NCBI GenBank assembly: GCA_037176725.1
Contig: JAZBRS010000023.1
Coordinates: 22,687,001 to 22,751,000 of the forward strand
Reading direction: 5' to 3'
DNA length: 64,000 bases
Source: Posidonia oceanica
Taxonomy: Eukaryota > Streptophyta > Magnoliopsida > Alismatales > Posidoniaceae
Below the pieces are notes generated by a model that searched no databases, was not told the DNA's origin, and worked only from the letters and a program-made list of their open reading frames with translations. Made by a program: the position numbers and the translations under genes. Positions within the stretch are counted from its first letter, which is position 1; every line of letters begins with the position of its first letter. This document shows, one piece after another, positions 21,505 to 33,132 of the stretch.

Positions 21505-24200
21505 TGTAGACACTTCGATTTTATAGTTCTTCATCGACGATTTTCTCTCAAAGATATGTTCGGTTGTAGCGATCCTCACCTTTTCACTCAATCCAAATCC
21601 AAACATAAGTCTTGTTCAAAATCCAAATTTAAACCCAAGTCTTGTCCAAAACCCAAGTCTAACTCAAGCCTTGTCCAAAACCAAGCCTAATCCCAAATCC
21701 AAAGCCAAGTCCAACAAAAAAATCCAAGATAAACATCCAAAATCCTCTTTGGGACGTAAGACGCTGCCTGAAGCTGCGTCTTATGTAAGACACAGTTCAT
21801 GTACGCGTCTTACACATCGGGACTGACAGAGCTCGGATTTTGATTTTCAATCAACTCCAAGGTGCAAATATCTTTGTACCCTTCATCTAAAACACATTTT
21901 CAGCTAAGTCCTACGTTCCCTCGTTTCCACTTCTTACGTTTCAACCCATGCAGCCATACAAAAGCCATTTTTCTTCTCCATTGAAGGAGGTTGGCAAAAA
22001 CACAACACCCCTGAGTCTCTTGGGTTCCAGAGAAAAAAATCAGCCCAATTCCACCCGAATACACACATCTTCGACCAACCTAGAGTCTCCCCAGAGCTTA
22101 GCCCAGCCTACCCTAGCCGCCACAATCGCCGTCCGAGCCACCGCAAACCGGAGAGAGCTGTCGGCGCCGAGGAAGCCACACCAAACTCCACAACAGGTAA
22201 GCGTTCTCCTCCCTATAGCTTAGAACCTTATTTTCTTGTCGTAGATGTTTGTTATAATGCATAATATCTGAGTTTGCTTGTGTTTTGCCACTGTGTGGCC
22301 GTTTATCTTTTTTCCGGTGATGGGTTCTGGCCATTGTGCTTGGCTGAGACCGCAGTCACCCCTGTTCATGTCATGCCATCCCTCCGTCTTTCCCAAGCCT
22401 TCACTGAGCTTCATGGCCATGTACCATGGCTTCTCGGCCTTACAGTGGCCGGAGAATCCATTGGATTCTGGCAAGAGGCAAGTGGAGGTGGGGAGGATGA
22501 TTTAAACGTCTGTTTTTTATAGAAATTGCATGGTTATATTCGTGGATGTCTATTCTTACTTGGGGAATGACTTTTGTTTTGATTCGTTTTGGTTAGCATG
22601 GATTTTTTAGTCTGAATGCTCTGTCAGTGAGTAGGACGCTGAGCCTGGTGCATTTTACATAAGACGCAGCCAAGGCTAGCGTCCAACGCTGATATCGTTT
22701 TTTCATATTTTTCTTCATAAAATGTTTTGAATACTTCTTAATATTTGATTTATGATGCATATTGGGAGTTTGATCCATTCTTATCATGTTTTCTTCATTT
22801 AAAACATTTGATAAAAAACATTTGATAAAAAAAACGAATTTTATTTCCTAAGCTTTAAATCTAAAAAAAATAATTTTCAGGCGTAAGACGCTGGAAATCA
22901 CAGTGTCTTACGTAAGACATTGGAAATCACAGCGTCTTACACTTCTGTCCAATCTTCCTCTATTTTTTACTCATCAAAAGGGATTTTATTGATCCACTGG
23001 GATCTGACATATATTGCATGCATGTGTTTAACCTTGTTCAAGTTGTTTTTGGATTTATAATATTTCTCTTGGATTATTTGGCCATATTTAAGAAGTTTGT
23101 TTCCTCTTTTGCGTCTTATGTAAGACGCAGCAAAGTTTGCGTCTTATGTAAGACGCAGTACCTGTAGCGTCTTACATCCTAGACAGATATTTTTCTGAAA
23201 TAATCTTTTAAAAATGCAAAAAAATGTTTTTAAACGATTTTGGAATTTGATACTGGAAGACATATCATGATTTACATAACGTTCCAGTAGATTTTCATGA
23301 CTTCTATGATTTGAGCATGAGATTTATTTAATTCTAGAGAGGCTATATTTTACACCTGAGTTTTCGGTGTTAGACGCTGGATCCTGTGCGTTTTACATAA
23401 GACATTGGGAATTCCAGCGTCCAACACTTCCAGTAGACTGAACCGTGTTTTGAAGTTTTCCGACATTGGCTTTGGGTCTGTTTACTTTGGTTTTGATTAT
23501 CTAATATGATTTGCATGTCTACAGTGGCTTTAAGGTTTTCATCTTTGCAATTTGGCACGTTTTCAAATGCGTACAGCATGTTGTTTTCAAGACGTGATTT
23601 GATTCTCCTTGCATGCCGCATCCTTTCATTTGCATGGTTTTATCCGACGTTTTGTTTTTCCGCCTGCATTGCATTAGGACAATGATACATACTGCTCGAG
23701 GTTCTTGTAGATTGAGGTTCCTCTTTCCAAGATGCAGTCAGTGCCGCTGAGCACATTAGGATGCATGTTTTGTTTTCTACTGTATATCATGGCATTAGCA
23801 TATTTTCAAAGGCATTTAGCATATTTTCAAAGATATATAACATGTTTTACAAGACATAGTATTATCGCCTTTGGGCGTACAGCAAACGGCATTTAACATG
23901 CCAACATTAGCCACAAACGAGCGGAATAGCTTAGAAAGACTGACTCTCTTGGGCGCGCATGGGGGTGTCTAATACATTCTCCATGCGTAACAGGAGTCCT
24001 TGCCCGATCTCTGGCCCGTAATGACCTTATGTTATATTCTTTGTATTTTATTTATTTTACATGTTTTTCGATTTTCCTCTTCTTCGGATTTTCAAAATAG
24101 ACTAGGTGACGACTCCAATTTTATTTTCTATCCCACTGATTTTTTACCCATTTTTCACATTTTTTTACCGTAACTCACGATTCGACAATCGAATCGTTCG
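21505..24200 (+). repeat. Probable solo LTR of a Tat-like element (plus), ~2.7 kb
   Basis: Starts TGTAGACACTTCGATTTTA at 21505, matching the TGTNGACACCCC.ATTTT start of the other LTRs. Near its 3' end it carries the conserved LTR block (GGGGGTGTCTAATACATT, CGTAACAGGAGTCCTTGCC, 23960-24005), colinear with 56710-56765 in the E3 LTR. GACTCCAATTTTATTTTC (24111 on) matches E3 56898. No PBS or gag follows. The exact right end and the target-site duplication could not be fixed (the end may be near 24190-24210). The interior carries palindromic GTAAGACGC cassettes. Confidence 0.68.
21756..23427. repeat. Five double-palindrome cassettes, GTAAGACGC/GCGTCTTAC type
   Basis: Cassettes at 21756-21814, 22631-22687, 22883-22942, 23111-23175 and 23367-23427. 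Each has two adjacent inverted pairs, GTAAGACGC-N-GCGTCTTAC then GTAAGACGC-N-GCGTCTTAC, and the centre approaches the perfect palindrome GCGTCTTACGTAAGACGC. The last four start 252, 228 and 256 bp apart. Confidence 0.85.
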
Positions 24201-26485
24201 ATCGCATAGTTATAATATGTATATTTTGTGAGAGCATTGATCTGCATGAGGTTTGGGTTCCCGAGCCCAGAACCACGGTCATTGGGATTCCGGGCTCACG
24301 TGAGCCCAAACTGCAACAGATATAAATATGCTAATTCGTGATATAATGATATGGACGTAATATTAAGGATCAAACTTCTTGTATTACGTGGAAATAAACA
24401 CACACAAGCGTACAAATAGTAAGATCGAGCCAAACTACAGTGCAGAAGAACAACGTTTACGTGTTCGATCGAAACCTACGTAAACAAAACAACAGAGAAA
24501 TAATCCACTATCTAAGAAATCGAGATACAAAAAATCCTTCTACCTTGTCTCTCTCCCTCTCCATCTCTATCTAGTCTTTCAACTTCTCGTCAATCTAGTA
24601 TTGCCAATTGCCAAGCCATGCCACCGCTCAAAGGAGGCATCATATGAATATATAGAGAATCACAATTAGAAACCTAATGACTTTAAGATCCATTAACCAG
24701 ATTACAATATATCGCTGTACCCATCTATTGAATGTCCACAACACATTCATAGTCTACTTAACATATTATCTACCCATTTAAGAGTTCATCCGACGACACA
24801 AGGACGGTGGTGATGGCGCAGCTAAAACAACGATGGCGGATGGTATTGTGTTCCGAGTTAACATAATCAAGCTATTGAATGCTCAGGATTTACTTAGGGA
24901 AGTATTTTTGTAATTAAAATGCTTCCATCTAAGGCGATTCTTTCTGTCCCTGCATTCTAATTGGACATTCCTCTTATGCTTGACATATGGATAATTATTG
25001 GAATTTACTTATGTTAGAAATGGTGCAATTTCTTGAAATCATTGCTTCCATCTAGTGCGATTCATTCTCTCCCTGGAATCCAAGCACGTGCAATGTAAGA
25101 ATTATATATTTCTTTATAAACACATTCTAATGTTTTTTAAAATAAAAGATTACTTAAAGTAAATGTTCAAATTTTTTTTTTATAAAAGTGATTCTTAAAT
25201 ATAGAAATATACAAAGAGTAAATAAATGTCATGAGTAAACACAAAATGAATGGAAATACTATGAGTATTTGGTTAAAGACAATTCTATTCAAATTATCAT
25301 GAATATGTACAAATAAAGAATTAGACATTTCAATTTTGACAAGAATGTAAAGAGATGGAGGAGATGACTTCTATCTTCCAATAGAATTAAGAAAAAAAAG
25401 AGAGTTACACAAATTATACTAGCAGTCTCTTTATAAACTATCATATTCACTTGGAAAATTAATGATTTGCAAGGCACTTTTTTAGCACATCTTTAAAAGA
25501 AAACCAAGAGATTTGGAAATGTAACAATTATGTTTCATAGGAAGTTGAAGACACGTGTAATTGTACATATGGAACTTGGTAGATACCATTATGTTTCAAA
25601 ATAAAAAAAATTAATAGATATAGATATATTTTTATGTTATATTTCAAAATATAATAAATGTTATTTCTAAATTTATTTATTTTTACTAATTATTTTTCAA
25701 TATTAAATAAAAAACAAGAAATAATCATGTGTTAATAGTTTTTATGGATATTGAAAGGACTGATACAATTATAAAAGATAAATTCTAATTACAATGACAC
25801 GATATTAATTAGAAATATCAATTTTAAGAGGTCTTTTTCAATATGATTTTTATATTAATCATTGTAAGGACTAATGCAATTATAGAAGATAACTTCTAAT
25901 AATAGTGGCATGATATTAATTAAAAATATCAATTTTTATTTTTTTTTATATTGATCACGATTCATTAAAAAATATTATATGCAATAACTTGTATAGGATA
26001 ATCACAATTAATCATTCAAAATTAAAGAGATAAAAGAAAATTATTATGGGCATTAAAAATAAACGTAGTGACGAAATTTATTGTCCATATTCATTGTTTT
26101 TCATGTCATGCCATGTCTTGAACTAAATTTGAAGAGATAAAAGAAAATTATTGTTTGCATTAAAAATAATTTTCATAATGAAACTTATTGTGCATATTCA
26201 TATCATTTTGTACTACAAATTAATGACTTGATTATAGCCATTCAAGAAGAACTAAGTGGTTGATACATTAAATGTGAAAATGCTAGTTAATTATGGAATG
26301 AGAAGAAGAAGCAAAATTGTTTGAGATTCTTCTACATTTTAGATTTTTGAAAAATTTAATTTATGGACCAATTATTTTCATCATTTTCATGAATTGTATG
26401 GTCATCATCATAAGTATTTTATAATAAACATGTCTCTTATAATGAAATTATTATACATATTTGAGATTATTTTAATTTTAAATAA
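24201..26485. other. AT-rich intergenic region; no gene found
   Basis: About 2.3 kb of strongly AT-rich sequence without credible frames. Two related stretches near 25740-25830 and 25850-25930 (GGACTGATACAATTATAA / GGACTAATGCAATTATAG, each followed by ATTAATTA.AAATATCAATTTT) form an old tandem duplication of about 115 bp. A similar pair lies near 26030 and 26140 (GATAAAAGAAAATTATT). Confidence 0.5.
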
Positions 26486-26600
26486 GGGTAAATTACAATT
26501 TACCCCATCAACTATTCGACTTTTTCAGCTTAATACCCTAAACTTTTTTCTTTACAAATTACCCCCTAAACTATGATAAATTGCAATGAAGTCCTTATGA
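26486..26600. repeat. Possible MULE-type terminal inverted repeat, left end only
   Basis: GGGTAAATTACAATTTACCC, then CATCAACTAT.. is the style of end seen in many plant Mutator-like elements. The first 20 bases are themselves palindromic. It is preceded by TTTTAAATAA. No inverted partner was found to the right of the transposase up to 31931, so the pairing is unproven. Confidence 0.35.
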
Positions 26601-27180
26601 GGATAACAGTGTTAATTTTTTACTTAAATTGACCCTTTTGCCCTCAATGAACCTTCTCGAGTTCTCGCCCAAAAAAAACCTGACGAAACCCTTCTTCCTC
26701 CTCACACTTCACCCACTTTGTAAATCTCACCCACGCACACCATTTTCGAGAGGGATTCGTTGGAAATCTCGTGTTCTTCTTGTGTTCTTCTTGGCTACTG
26801 AGGAGGAGGAGTCGTCCTCTCGAGCTAGAAGTTGTCGTCACTAAGGAGGAGGAGGAAGAGGTGCATCTCTCCTTTGGTTGTTGTTGTTGAGGAGTCCTTG
26901 TCGTTGCTGAGGAGGAGGAGGAGCACCTCTACTCTGGTTGTTGTTGCTGAGGAGTCCTTGTCGTTGCTGAGAGCTGAGGAGTCATCGCTGAGGTATGGAA
27001 AATGGGAAAACTGTAGTCACACCTTGGTTTGATCGTTGAGTAGGATTTTATAGCACCCAACATGAAATCACTGTGGTTGGGTTTTCTTTCTCATCCTATT
27101 ACAAAGCTCTAAGCCATGTGATGCCCTAACTCCAATCAATTTGGGGCAAAAATTATTTCCAAATGTAAATGTGTTAGCTA

Positions 27181-27600
27181 CTATTTGTATGAACTGCCTT
27201 CTTTCTGAATCCATCCTTTGCTTGCCTGCGAAATTCGTTCTCTTCTAGGATGATGAGGTCTATTTCTCCTATAATTTGATTTTTTATGCAAGCTTGTGGT
27301 TGCTGTTCCAGGAGAGACTCTTGGGCTAGTCTCTGGTGCAATATTTGACAGAAATTCCTCACTAGAGTCCACTGGTATTTCAACAACCGTTGCTGGTGGA
27401 ATTTGAGGCTCGGGAAGAAACATCCCAGGTGATATGGCAATGGCCTTCTTGGGTTCAATCAAACTACTACTTTTCTTTTGGATTTCTATTAGGGCTTCAA
27501 ATTTCTGCCTTCTGCTTTTCTCCATATCAGATTGAAGAAATTCTTTCTCATCTTCTAAATCCAATTCTTCATGGCTTTGAAGAACAAAATAAGATTAGTT
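27181..27600 (-). pseudogene. Minus-strand coding-like fragment, unidentified
   Basis: An open frame of about 130 residues with a charged N-terminal part (LDLEDEKEFLQSDMEKSRRQ, KFEALIEIQKK) that could form a coiled coil, a Pro-rich centre (PGMFLPEPQIPPATVVEIP) and a basic C-terminus. It lies just upstream of, and opposite to, the MULE transposase. It could be the second gene often encoded by MULEs, or a captured host exon. No family is recognised. Confidence 0.35.
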
Positions 27601-27759
27601 TATGAATCCAAATCTTTATTGCATATATTATTCTCTTTCTTTTTTTGACGAGTTTGCCTTCTTTCTCTGTTTTCGAAGATGACATACTAAGTGAGGGAGG
27701 AGATCAATCTTTGCAGTTTTATTTCAGATTAGTAACACTATTTGGTAGTTTGTTTTCAG

Positions 27760-30323
27760 ATGGATAAGTATTACACGTTAGAAGTACACCATGGTGGTTT
27801 TTTTGTTGAACAACCAAAGAAGGCATATGTGTGAGAGAAAGTTAGTTATGTTGATAACATTGATCTAGATAAAATGTCACTGTTTGAGTTGCAAGACATT
27901 TTAGAGGAATTGGGCATTAATAAGAGGAGTACATTTTACTATAGAATTCCTGGTTGTGATTTGGACACTGGACTAATTATCCTTGAAAATGATGTTGGTG
28001 TTCTTGGTATATTTAGTCATTATGCAGCCTCATCATGTGTAGTTATCTATGTGGTGAACGTTGAAGTGGTAGAAGATGAATACAATGTGCAGCCACCACT
28101 TAGTGATACTCAAACAATTTGTGATGTTGCTGATTCTCTATATGAAGCAACCACTAGTGAAGATTCAACTGAAAAAGAAAGTGAACATGACTTTGTTGTT
28201 GAAGAGCATGTAGACTTGGAGAAGGAAGTGCAACCTAAAAGCGTAAAGGGCAAGGCTATTGCAGAAGAAGAACTTGATTATCACAGTGAAGAGGAGGTAT
28301 CAGGAGATGAATTGATAAGCTTGAAAGGGTCTAATGATAGTAAGGAGGATTACCCTTCATTTCAGCTTGGGAACCTCGAAATAGTGAAGGACATGAAGTT
28401 CAAGGATCCAGCTGAGTTAAGGAAGGCAATAAAGGATGCCAACATTAAGGAAGGCTGTGATCTAAAGTACATAAAAAATGAATACCAAAGAGTGACAGTA
28501 GTGTGTGCAAAGGAATGTGGCTAAAGGGTGCATGCTTCTTGGATGTCAAAGGAAAGAACCTTTCAGATTAAGACAATGAATCCCATCCATAGTTGTGTAA
28601 GGGATTACAAGAATCACCTAGCCACATCTAGTTGGTTGGCTGAATAGTATTTGGAAGCATTAAGAGATAATCCTTCTTGGAGTGTAGCGGCCGTATGCAA
28701 AAGACTATGTTGATAGACCACTACTTGGAGGTTTCTTTCATGCAAGTAAGAGCAAAGAACAAGGCATTGTCTTTAATTGAAGGGAGTCACAAAGAACAAT
28801 ATAATAGGATGAGAGACTATTGCAACATCTTGATACAGAAGAATCCAGGTACAACAATTTTGGAGGTAGACGGACCAATGTTTGGTGGTCCAGCAATTTT
28901 TTAGAGGTTCTTTTTGTGTTTTGCAGCAATGAAAAGTGGTTTACAACATTATAGACCCTTCATAGGGTTGGATGGATGTCATCTTTCAAGTCCATTTGGG
29001 AGTATAATGGTAAGTGCTGTAGGAAAGGATGCTAATAACCAAATGTATCCAATTGCATTTGCTGTGGTGGAGGCTAAGACAAAAGAGGTGTGGATCTGGT
29101 TCTTGCAAACACTTTTGGAGGCTATAGGGATGCCACCTGGAGGATGGACCTTTATGAGTGACAGATAGAAGATACATGTTAATTACATGATATCTTTTCA
29201 ATTACAAGTTTGTTATTACATTTGTTAATTACATGATATTTTTTAATTACATGTTTCTTATTACATTTGTTAATTACATGATATGTTCTGAAATATATGT
29301 TTCTTATTTTCTAAATTATAGGGTCTAGTAGAAGCATTTGAAATTGTCTTGCCAGGGTGTGATCACAGGTTTTGTTGTAGACATCTTTATGATAACTACA
29401 GGATCAAGTTTAAGGGTAAGACAATGAAGGATCATTTGTGGAAGTGTGCAAAAGCTTACAATACTGCTGAGTTTGAGCAATAAATGGAAGATCTGAGGAA
29501 GGAAGAACCCCATGGGGAACAGGCTTTCCATTATTTGAATGATATACCTACCCGACTTTGAGCAAGGTTAGGATTCAATGGTAAAAGCAAGTGTGATTGT
29601 GTACAAAACAATATTTCTGAGTGCTGGAATAAGTATATACTCAAGGTTAGAGATAAACCTATAATTGGGTTAGTTGAATATGTAAGAAAGCAATTGATGG
29701 CAAGGCTTCAAAGAAAGAGAGATGTTCAGTATAAGGCACCTGGATTGCTTTGTCCTATGATTCAAAATAGTCTTGAGAAGATTAGAAAAGATTCCAGATA
29801 TTGTGGTATAATATTTGCAGGAAGCATGAAGTTTGAGGTGAGTTATAAAAGCAAGTCCTATGAAGTGGACTTGAAGGAGAGGACCTGTGGATGTAGGTAA
29901 TGGGAGATATCAAGCATTCCTTGCACTCATGTTGTGGCTGCCATCTTTTTCAATAAGGAAATGCCTGAGACATATGTGTGCTCATATTATCATAGATCTG
30001 CCTTTGCAAAAATGTAGACTTGATGTTTCTTGTTCCAGACATGAGCCAATGTCCCAAGGGTGATACTGATGAGATACTACCTGCTACAAAAAGAATTCAA
30101 CCAGGTAGGCCAAAGAAGAAAGAAGGAAGGGAGATGATGAAGTTCAGAGACCACATTTTAATACAAAATTTCATTAGACCATTAGATGTAGCAAGTGTGG
30201 AGAAATAGGACACAATAAAGCTACTTGCATGTTATCTGATAAATCAACAAACACTTATGGGAAAAGCCAAAGTTCAAAGAGGTCTACTCAGAATGTTATG
30301 AAGAAGGCAGGTGCTAGAGGTAT
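27760..30323 (+). pseudogene. MuDR-like (MULE) transposase, broken
   Basis: Reads in order: MDKYYTLEVHHGG N-terminus (27760); a PB1-like/acidic region (27874-28370); the MuDR DNA-binding domain (FKDPAELRKAIKDANI..GCDLKY, VVCAKECG, VHASWM; 28400-28545); the MULE DDE domain with first Asp in FIGLDGCHLSSPFG (about 28965), second Asp in WTFMSDR (about 29160) and Glu in SECWNKY (about 29620); a SWIM zinc finger (CGCR..CTHVVAAI, 29887-29950); and a terminal CCHC knuckle (CSKCGEIGHNKATC, about 30190-30230). In-frame stops at the YV(stop)EKVS site, after ECG, after WLAE and elsewhere, plus a roughly 150-bp insertion at 29172-29322, inactivate it. No autonomous product is expected. Confidence 0.88.
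29172..29322. repeat. AT-rich insertion of ~60-bp direct repeats inside the MULE DDE domain
   Basis: Three degenerate repeats containing TTGTTAATTACATGATAT, TTTTCAATTACA and GTTTCTTATTACATT separate ..MSDR from GLVEAFE, which are adjacent in MULE transposases. It ends ..AAATTATAG/GGTCTAGTAG like an intron acceptor, but the left side (GACAGATAGAAG) has no GT donor. Confidence 0.6.
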
Positions 30324-30518
30324 AGATTTAATCTTTTTCTTCTGAGTTTGTTCTGACTTGAAGGAAATCTAAACTTTGAGAAATCTATTTTGAATTGAAA
30401 CATAATCTAATTTGAGAATTTGACCATATTGTTGTGAATTCTATTTACTTAGAACTTCTGAGCATAATTTGAGAATCTGATGATAATCTAGTCTACCACC
30501 ATATTTGAGACTTGGAAT

Positions 30519-30836
30519 CTATCTAACAATAACACCATCATAGCTGCTAGATAAAATGACGTTCTGCCCACTTTGGAGGAAACAAGACAAGGCACTAGCA
30601 CTCTTCATGTGCCCAGAGAACATTATTAGTTCTCTATCTGAATCACTTGCAGAGTATACACTGATTGTACCTCCAAGTGAAAGTGTAATCAGATGGTCAT
30701 TCTGCCAGAGGCAACCTACAAGCATATCCTCCAAACCACCTAAGCCATGACATGCTAAGGTTTTCTTCAAATGTCCATTCCCATCATCCATGATCTCCCA
30801 TATCTTTGCATATTTGTCAGCAGACATAGTTAAGAC
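30519..30836 (-). pseudogene. AIP1: Exon fragment of plant actin-interacting protein 1 (WD40)
   Basis: AIP1 cooperates with ADF/cofilin to disassemble actin filaments in the cytoplasm and is a roughly 610-residue double WD40 propeller. This single exon encodes VLTMSADKYAKIWEI, GGLEDMLVGCLWQNDHLITL, SLGGTISVYSAS and NVILSSSYDGVIVR, matching the region around blades 6-8. It has a good acceptor (TGTTTCAG/GTC at 30837/30836). The codon after VIVR is TAG where the family has Trp, so the frame ends at 30519. No neighbouring AIP1 exons are seen within 1 kb. It is probably a gene fragment moved by a transposon, possibly the adjacent MULE. Confidence 0.72.
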
Positions 30837-30845
30837 CTGAAACAT

Positions 30846-31931
30846 ACATATGAGTTATCAATCGACTCATGAATCAAGCAAAAAAAAAAAGGTAAAAAAG
30901 AATACAACTGACATCGTTGTTTAAATGGGTATATATGTAAAAAAGAACCTATTACCAATATGCATTTTATTTTATCTTCCAAACCTTTTCTGAAAATATT
31001 CAATAATAATAACAACAGTGCCTCACTCCCACCATGTGAGGTGGTACATGTGTCCTTTTCATCTATTCAGCTTTATCAGAGTTACTGCATTTAAAGTTTT
31101 TTCTTAATAGATCTTCCTATCATTTAACGATTATTAGACTCTTTGGGCTCTTTTGGAATCTTATGCTACAGGAAGACTGTCATTAGAATCAGATTTGATA
31201 CTCGTGTATGGATGAGGATTAAGCAGTAAATCTTTATTTCATATCATTGTAGGCAGTGAGTGCGGATGAATGTGAGAAATTCATCTGGAAATCATATAGC
31301 TCTCTCCAAAATTCAGTTATTTGCCTAACAATCTAGCTTTTCAAGTGGCAGGTAGATTCTTGTTTTGCTAGCAAGATGAGAAGGAAACATGCATTCAAGT
31401 CATGAAGTGTCCACTTCTACACAAGATTGTAGGATGCCTAGATAGCATTTTTCGGTGTCATCGTCCTCCCCCATGTTATGTTAAAACATTTGTGCATAGA
31501 CACAATGAAAGATCACCACTTTATTGTGCAATTTGAAATAAATTTCCTCTTAATAGAGTAGTGGTTACTCACTTGATAGTGTCAGTGGCACAAAAAGCAA
31601 CCCTTTGTTGAGCTGGTAGATGTAATGGCTTGAGAGAAACTAAAGAACTTAAGATCAGGGATTAGGCACAAAGGCTTTGGTTGATAGGGTATAGAGACAG
31701 AGGCAAGTTTCTTATGATCTTGACATTGTTCTTTCCCTGTTTGAGCTTTTCAATAAAACTTCTTATCAGATTGCTCTAGAAAATATATATTGTTATTCAC
31801 TTGTTCTAGTTCTTCCAATTGCCGATATATCCTTGTATTGTGTAAATTGAAGCAGAGACGTCTAATCTTAAATGTAATCTCCTTACTTGTTCAATCTTTT
31901 TAATAAACTACTGAACATATATATATCCGTT
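30846..31931. other. Intergenic sequence; no gene found
   Basis: No credible exon, terminal repeat or array. CCGTT at 31927-31931 is the flank immediately left of element E3 and would be its left target-site copy. Confidence 0.45.
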
Positions 31932-33132
31932 TGTTGACACCCCATTTTGACGCCTAGCTGGCGGATTGCACTTGGAGGAACGAGCTCAGAAGCGGTAGAC
32001 CCCACCTCGAACCTCAACCAAAACCTAAAACCCCACTTTCCATCCAAAACCCTAAACCAACCCCAAAACCCACCTAAAACCCTCCAACTTACCCAAGACC
32101 TCCAAACCAAAACCTACCCAAGCCCAAGCCCATTTAACAGGCCCTGAAGAGTCAGGAGGGCCTGGTCGCCCATCACAGCGGCGACGAGGCCCGTCACCTC
32201 TCACAGCGGCGACTAAGGTTGTCGCCATGTAGAGAGGCGACTCACCTGCAAACTCTTCTCCCGCGCGAGAACTGCCGCCCCCCACGACCTGCACCCATGT
32301 CGTCGGTCACTGTCGTGCACGCCATCCCTCGCCAGACCTCGCCCATGCCTCTAACACTTGCCAGGCCACACCCTGCCAGCCCATTCCAATGCACGCCTTG
32401 CCCTGCCACCGTCCTTCTTGCCAGAGGTCGGCAAGAACAAAACCATTCGCCACAGAACCCATTCACGGCCGGCGACACTCAACCCATCTCCTCCCATTGC
32501 CACTCGATCCACAGTGAGCTCAGGCGATCCAGAAACACTCCCCAGCTCCTCAGCTTTCGCCCAAGCATTGCACAGCCCTCCTTAGCCTCTTGGACGGCCA
32601 CCACGCTTCGCCGTAGTTCCCGCTGTCCACCAGAACCCATCATCGGTGACACTTCCGTCCATCCCACAGCAACCAACACACTCCACAAAACATACACGCA
32701 CACTCCTAGCTTCCCGTGCTACACTCCCAAATGACCACAGACAGTCCTGAGCCACTGCGTCCGCTGTGTGATCTCCGCCGCCGTTCCTCCTTGCCGCTGC
32801 CGGCCGACAAGTGCCAGAGGCTACACCACGGCACCAAACGCCGCCAAATCGTGCATACACCTTCGCCGGACAGCCTTGAACACAACCCAATCACTTCGAG
32901 CGACCGCCGACGCCTCCAACGCCGCAGTGACCTCCACGTCGGCGTACTCCAGCGAGCTAGGTCGAGAGGCCGAACCACGCACCCCCGCAGGTAAAAATCC
33001 ATCCCCTTAGCTTCGCAATGTGCCGTGCATGCTTCCTGTGTGTTCAATTCTATTTTATCATGCTTGCATCGTCGTTTCTTGCCTTCTTCTCCGGTGCCGA
33101 AGGTCTGCTAGGTTAGGTGCCGGTTCGACTGG
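31932..33132 (+). repeat. E3 5' LTR, first part
   Basis: Runs from TGTTGACACCCC to the E2 target site ACTGG (33128-33132). It contains GGTCGCC/GGCGAC pairs at 32160-32240 and a GC-rich stretch (32250-32990) ending in CGCAG/GTAAAAATCC, a donor-like site also found at the same relative place in the 21505 LTR (CAACAG/GTAAGCG at 22196). Many overlapping frames of 70-170 residues occur on both strands in this GC-rich part. None resembles a protein. Confidence 0.8.

Noticed and set aside
26629..27032. Short frames rich in Arg/Ser or Glu before the MULE
   Set aside because: They come from GAGGAGGAG and TTGTTGTTG repeats duplicated at about 26850 and 26910. No protein signature.
32219..33047. Frames of 74-171 residues on both strands
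   Set aside because: GC-rich part of the E3 LTR. No domain is seen, and the related 21505 LTR does not preserve the frames.
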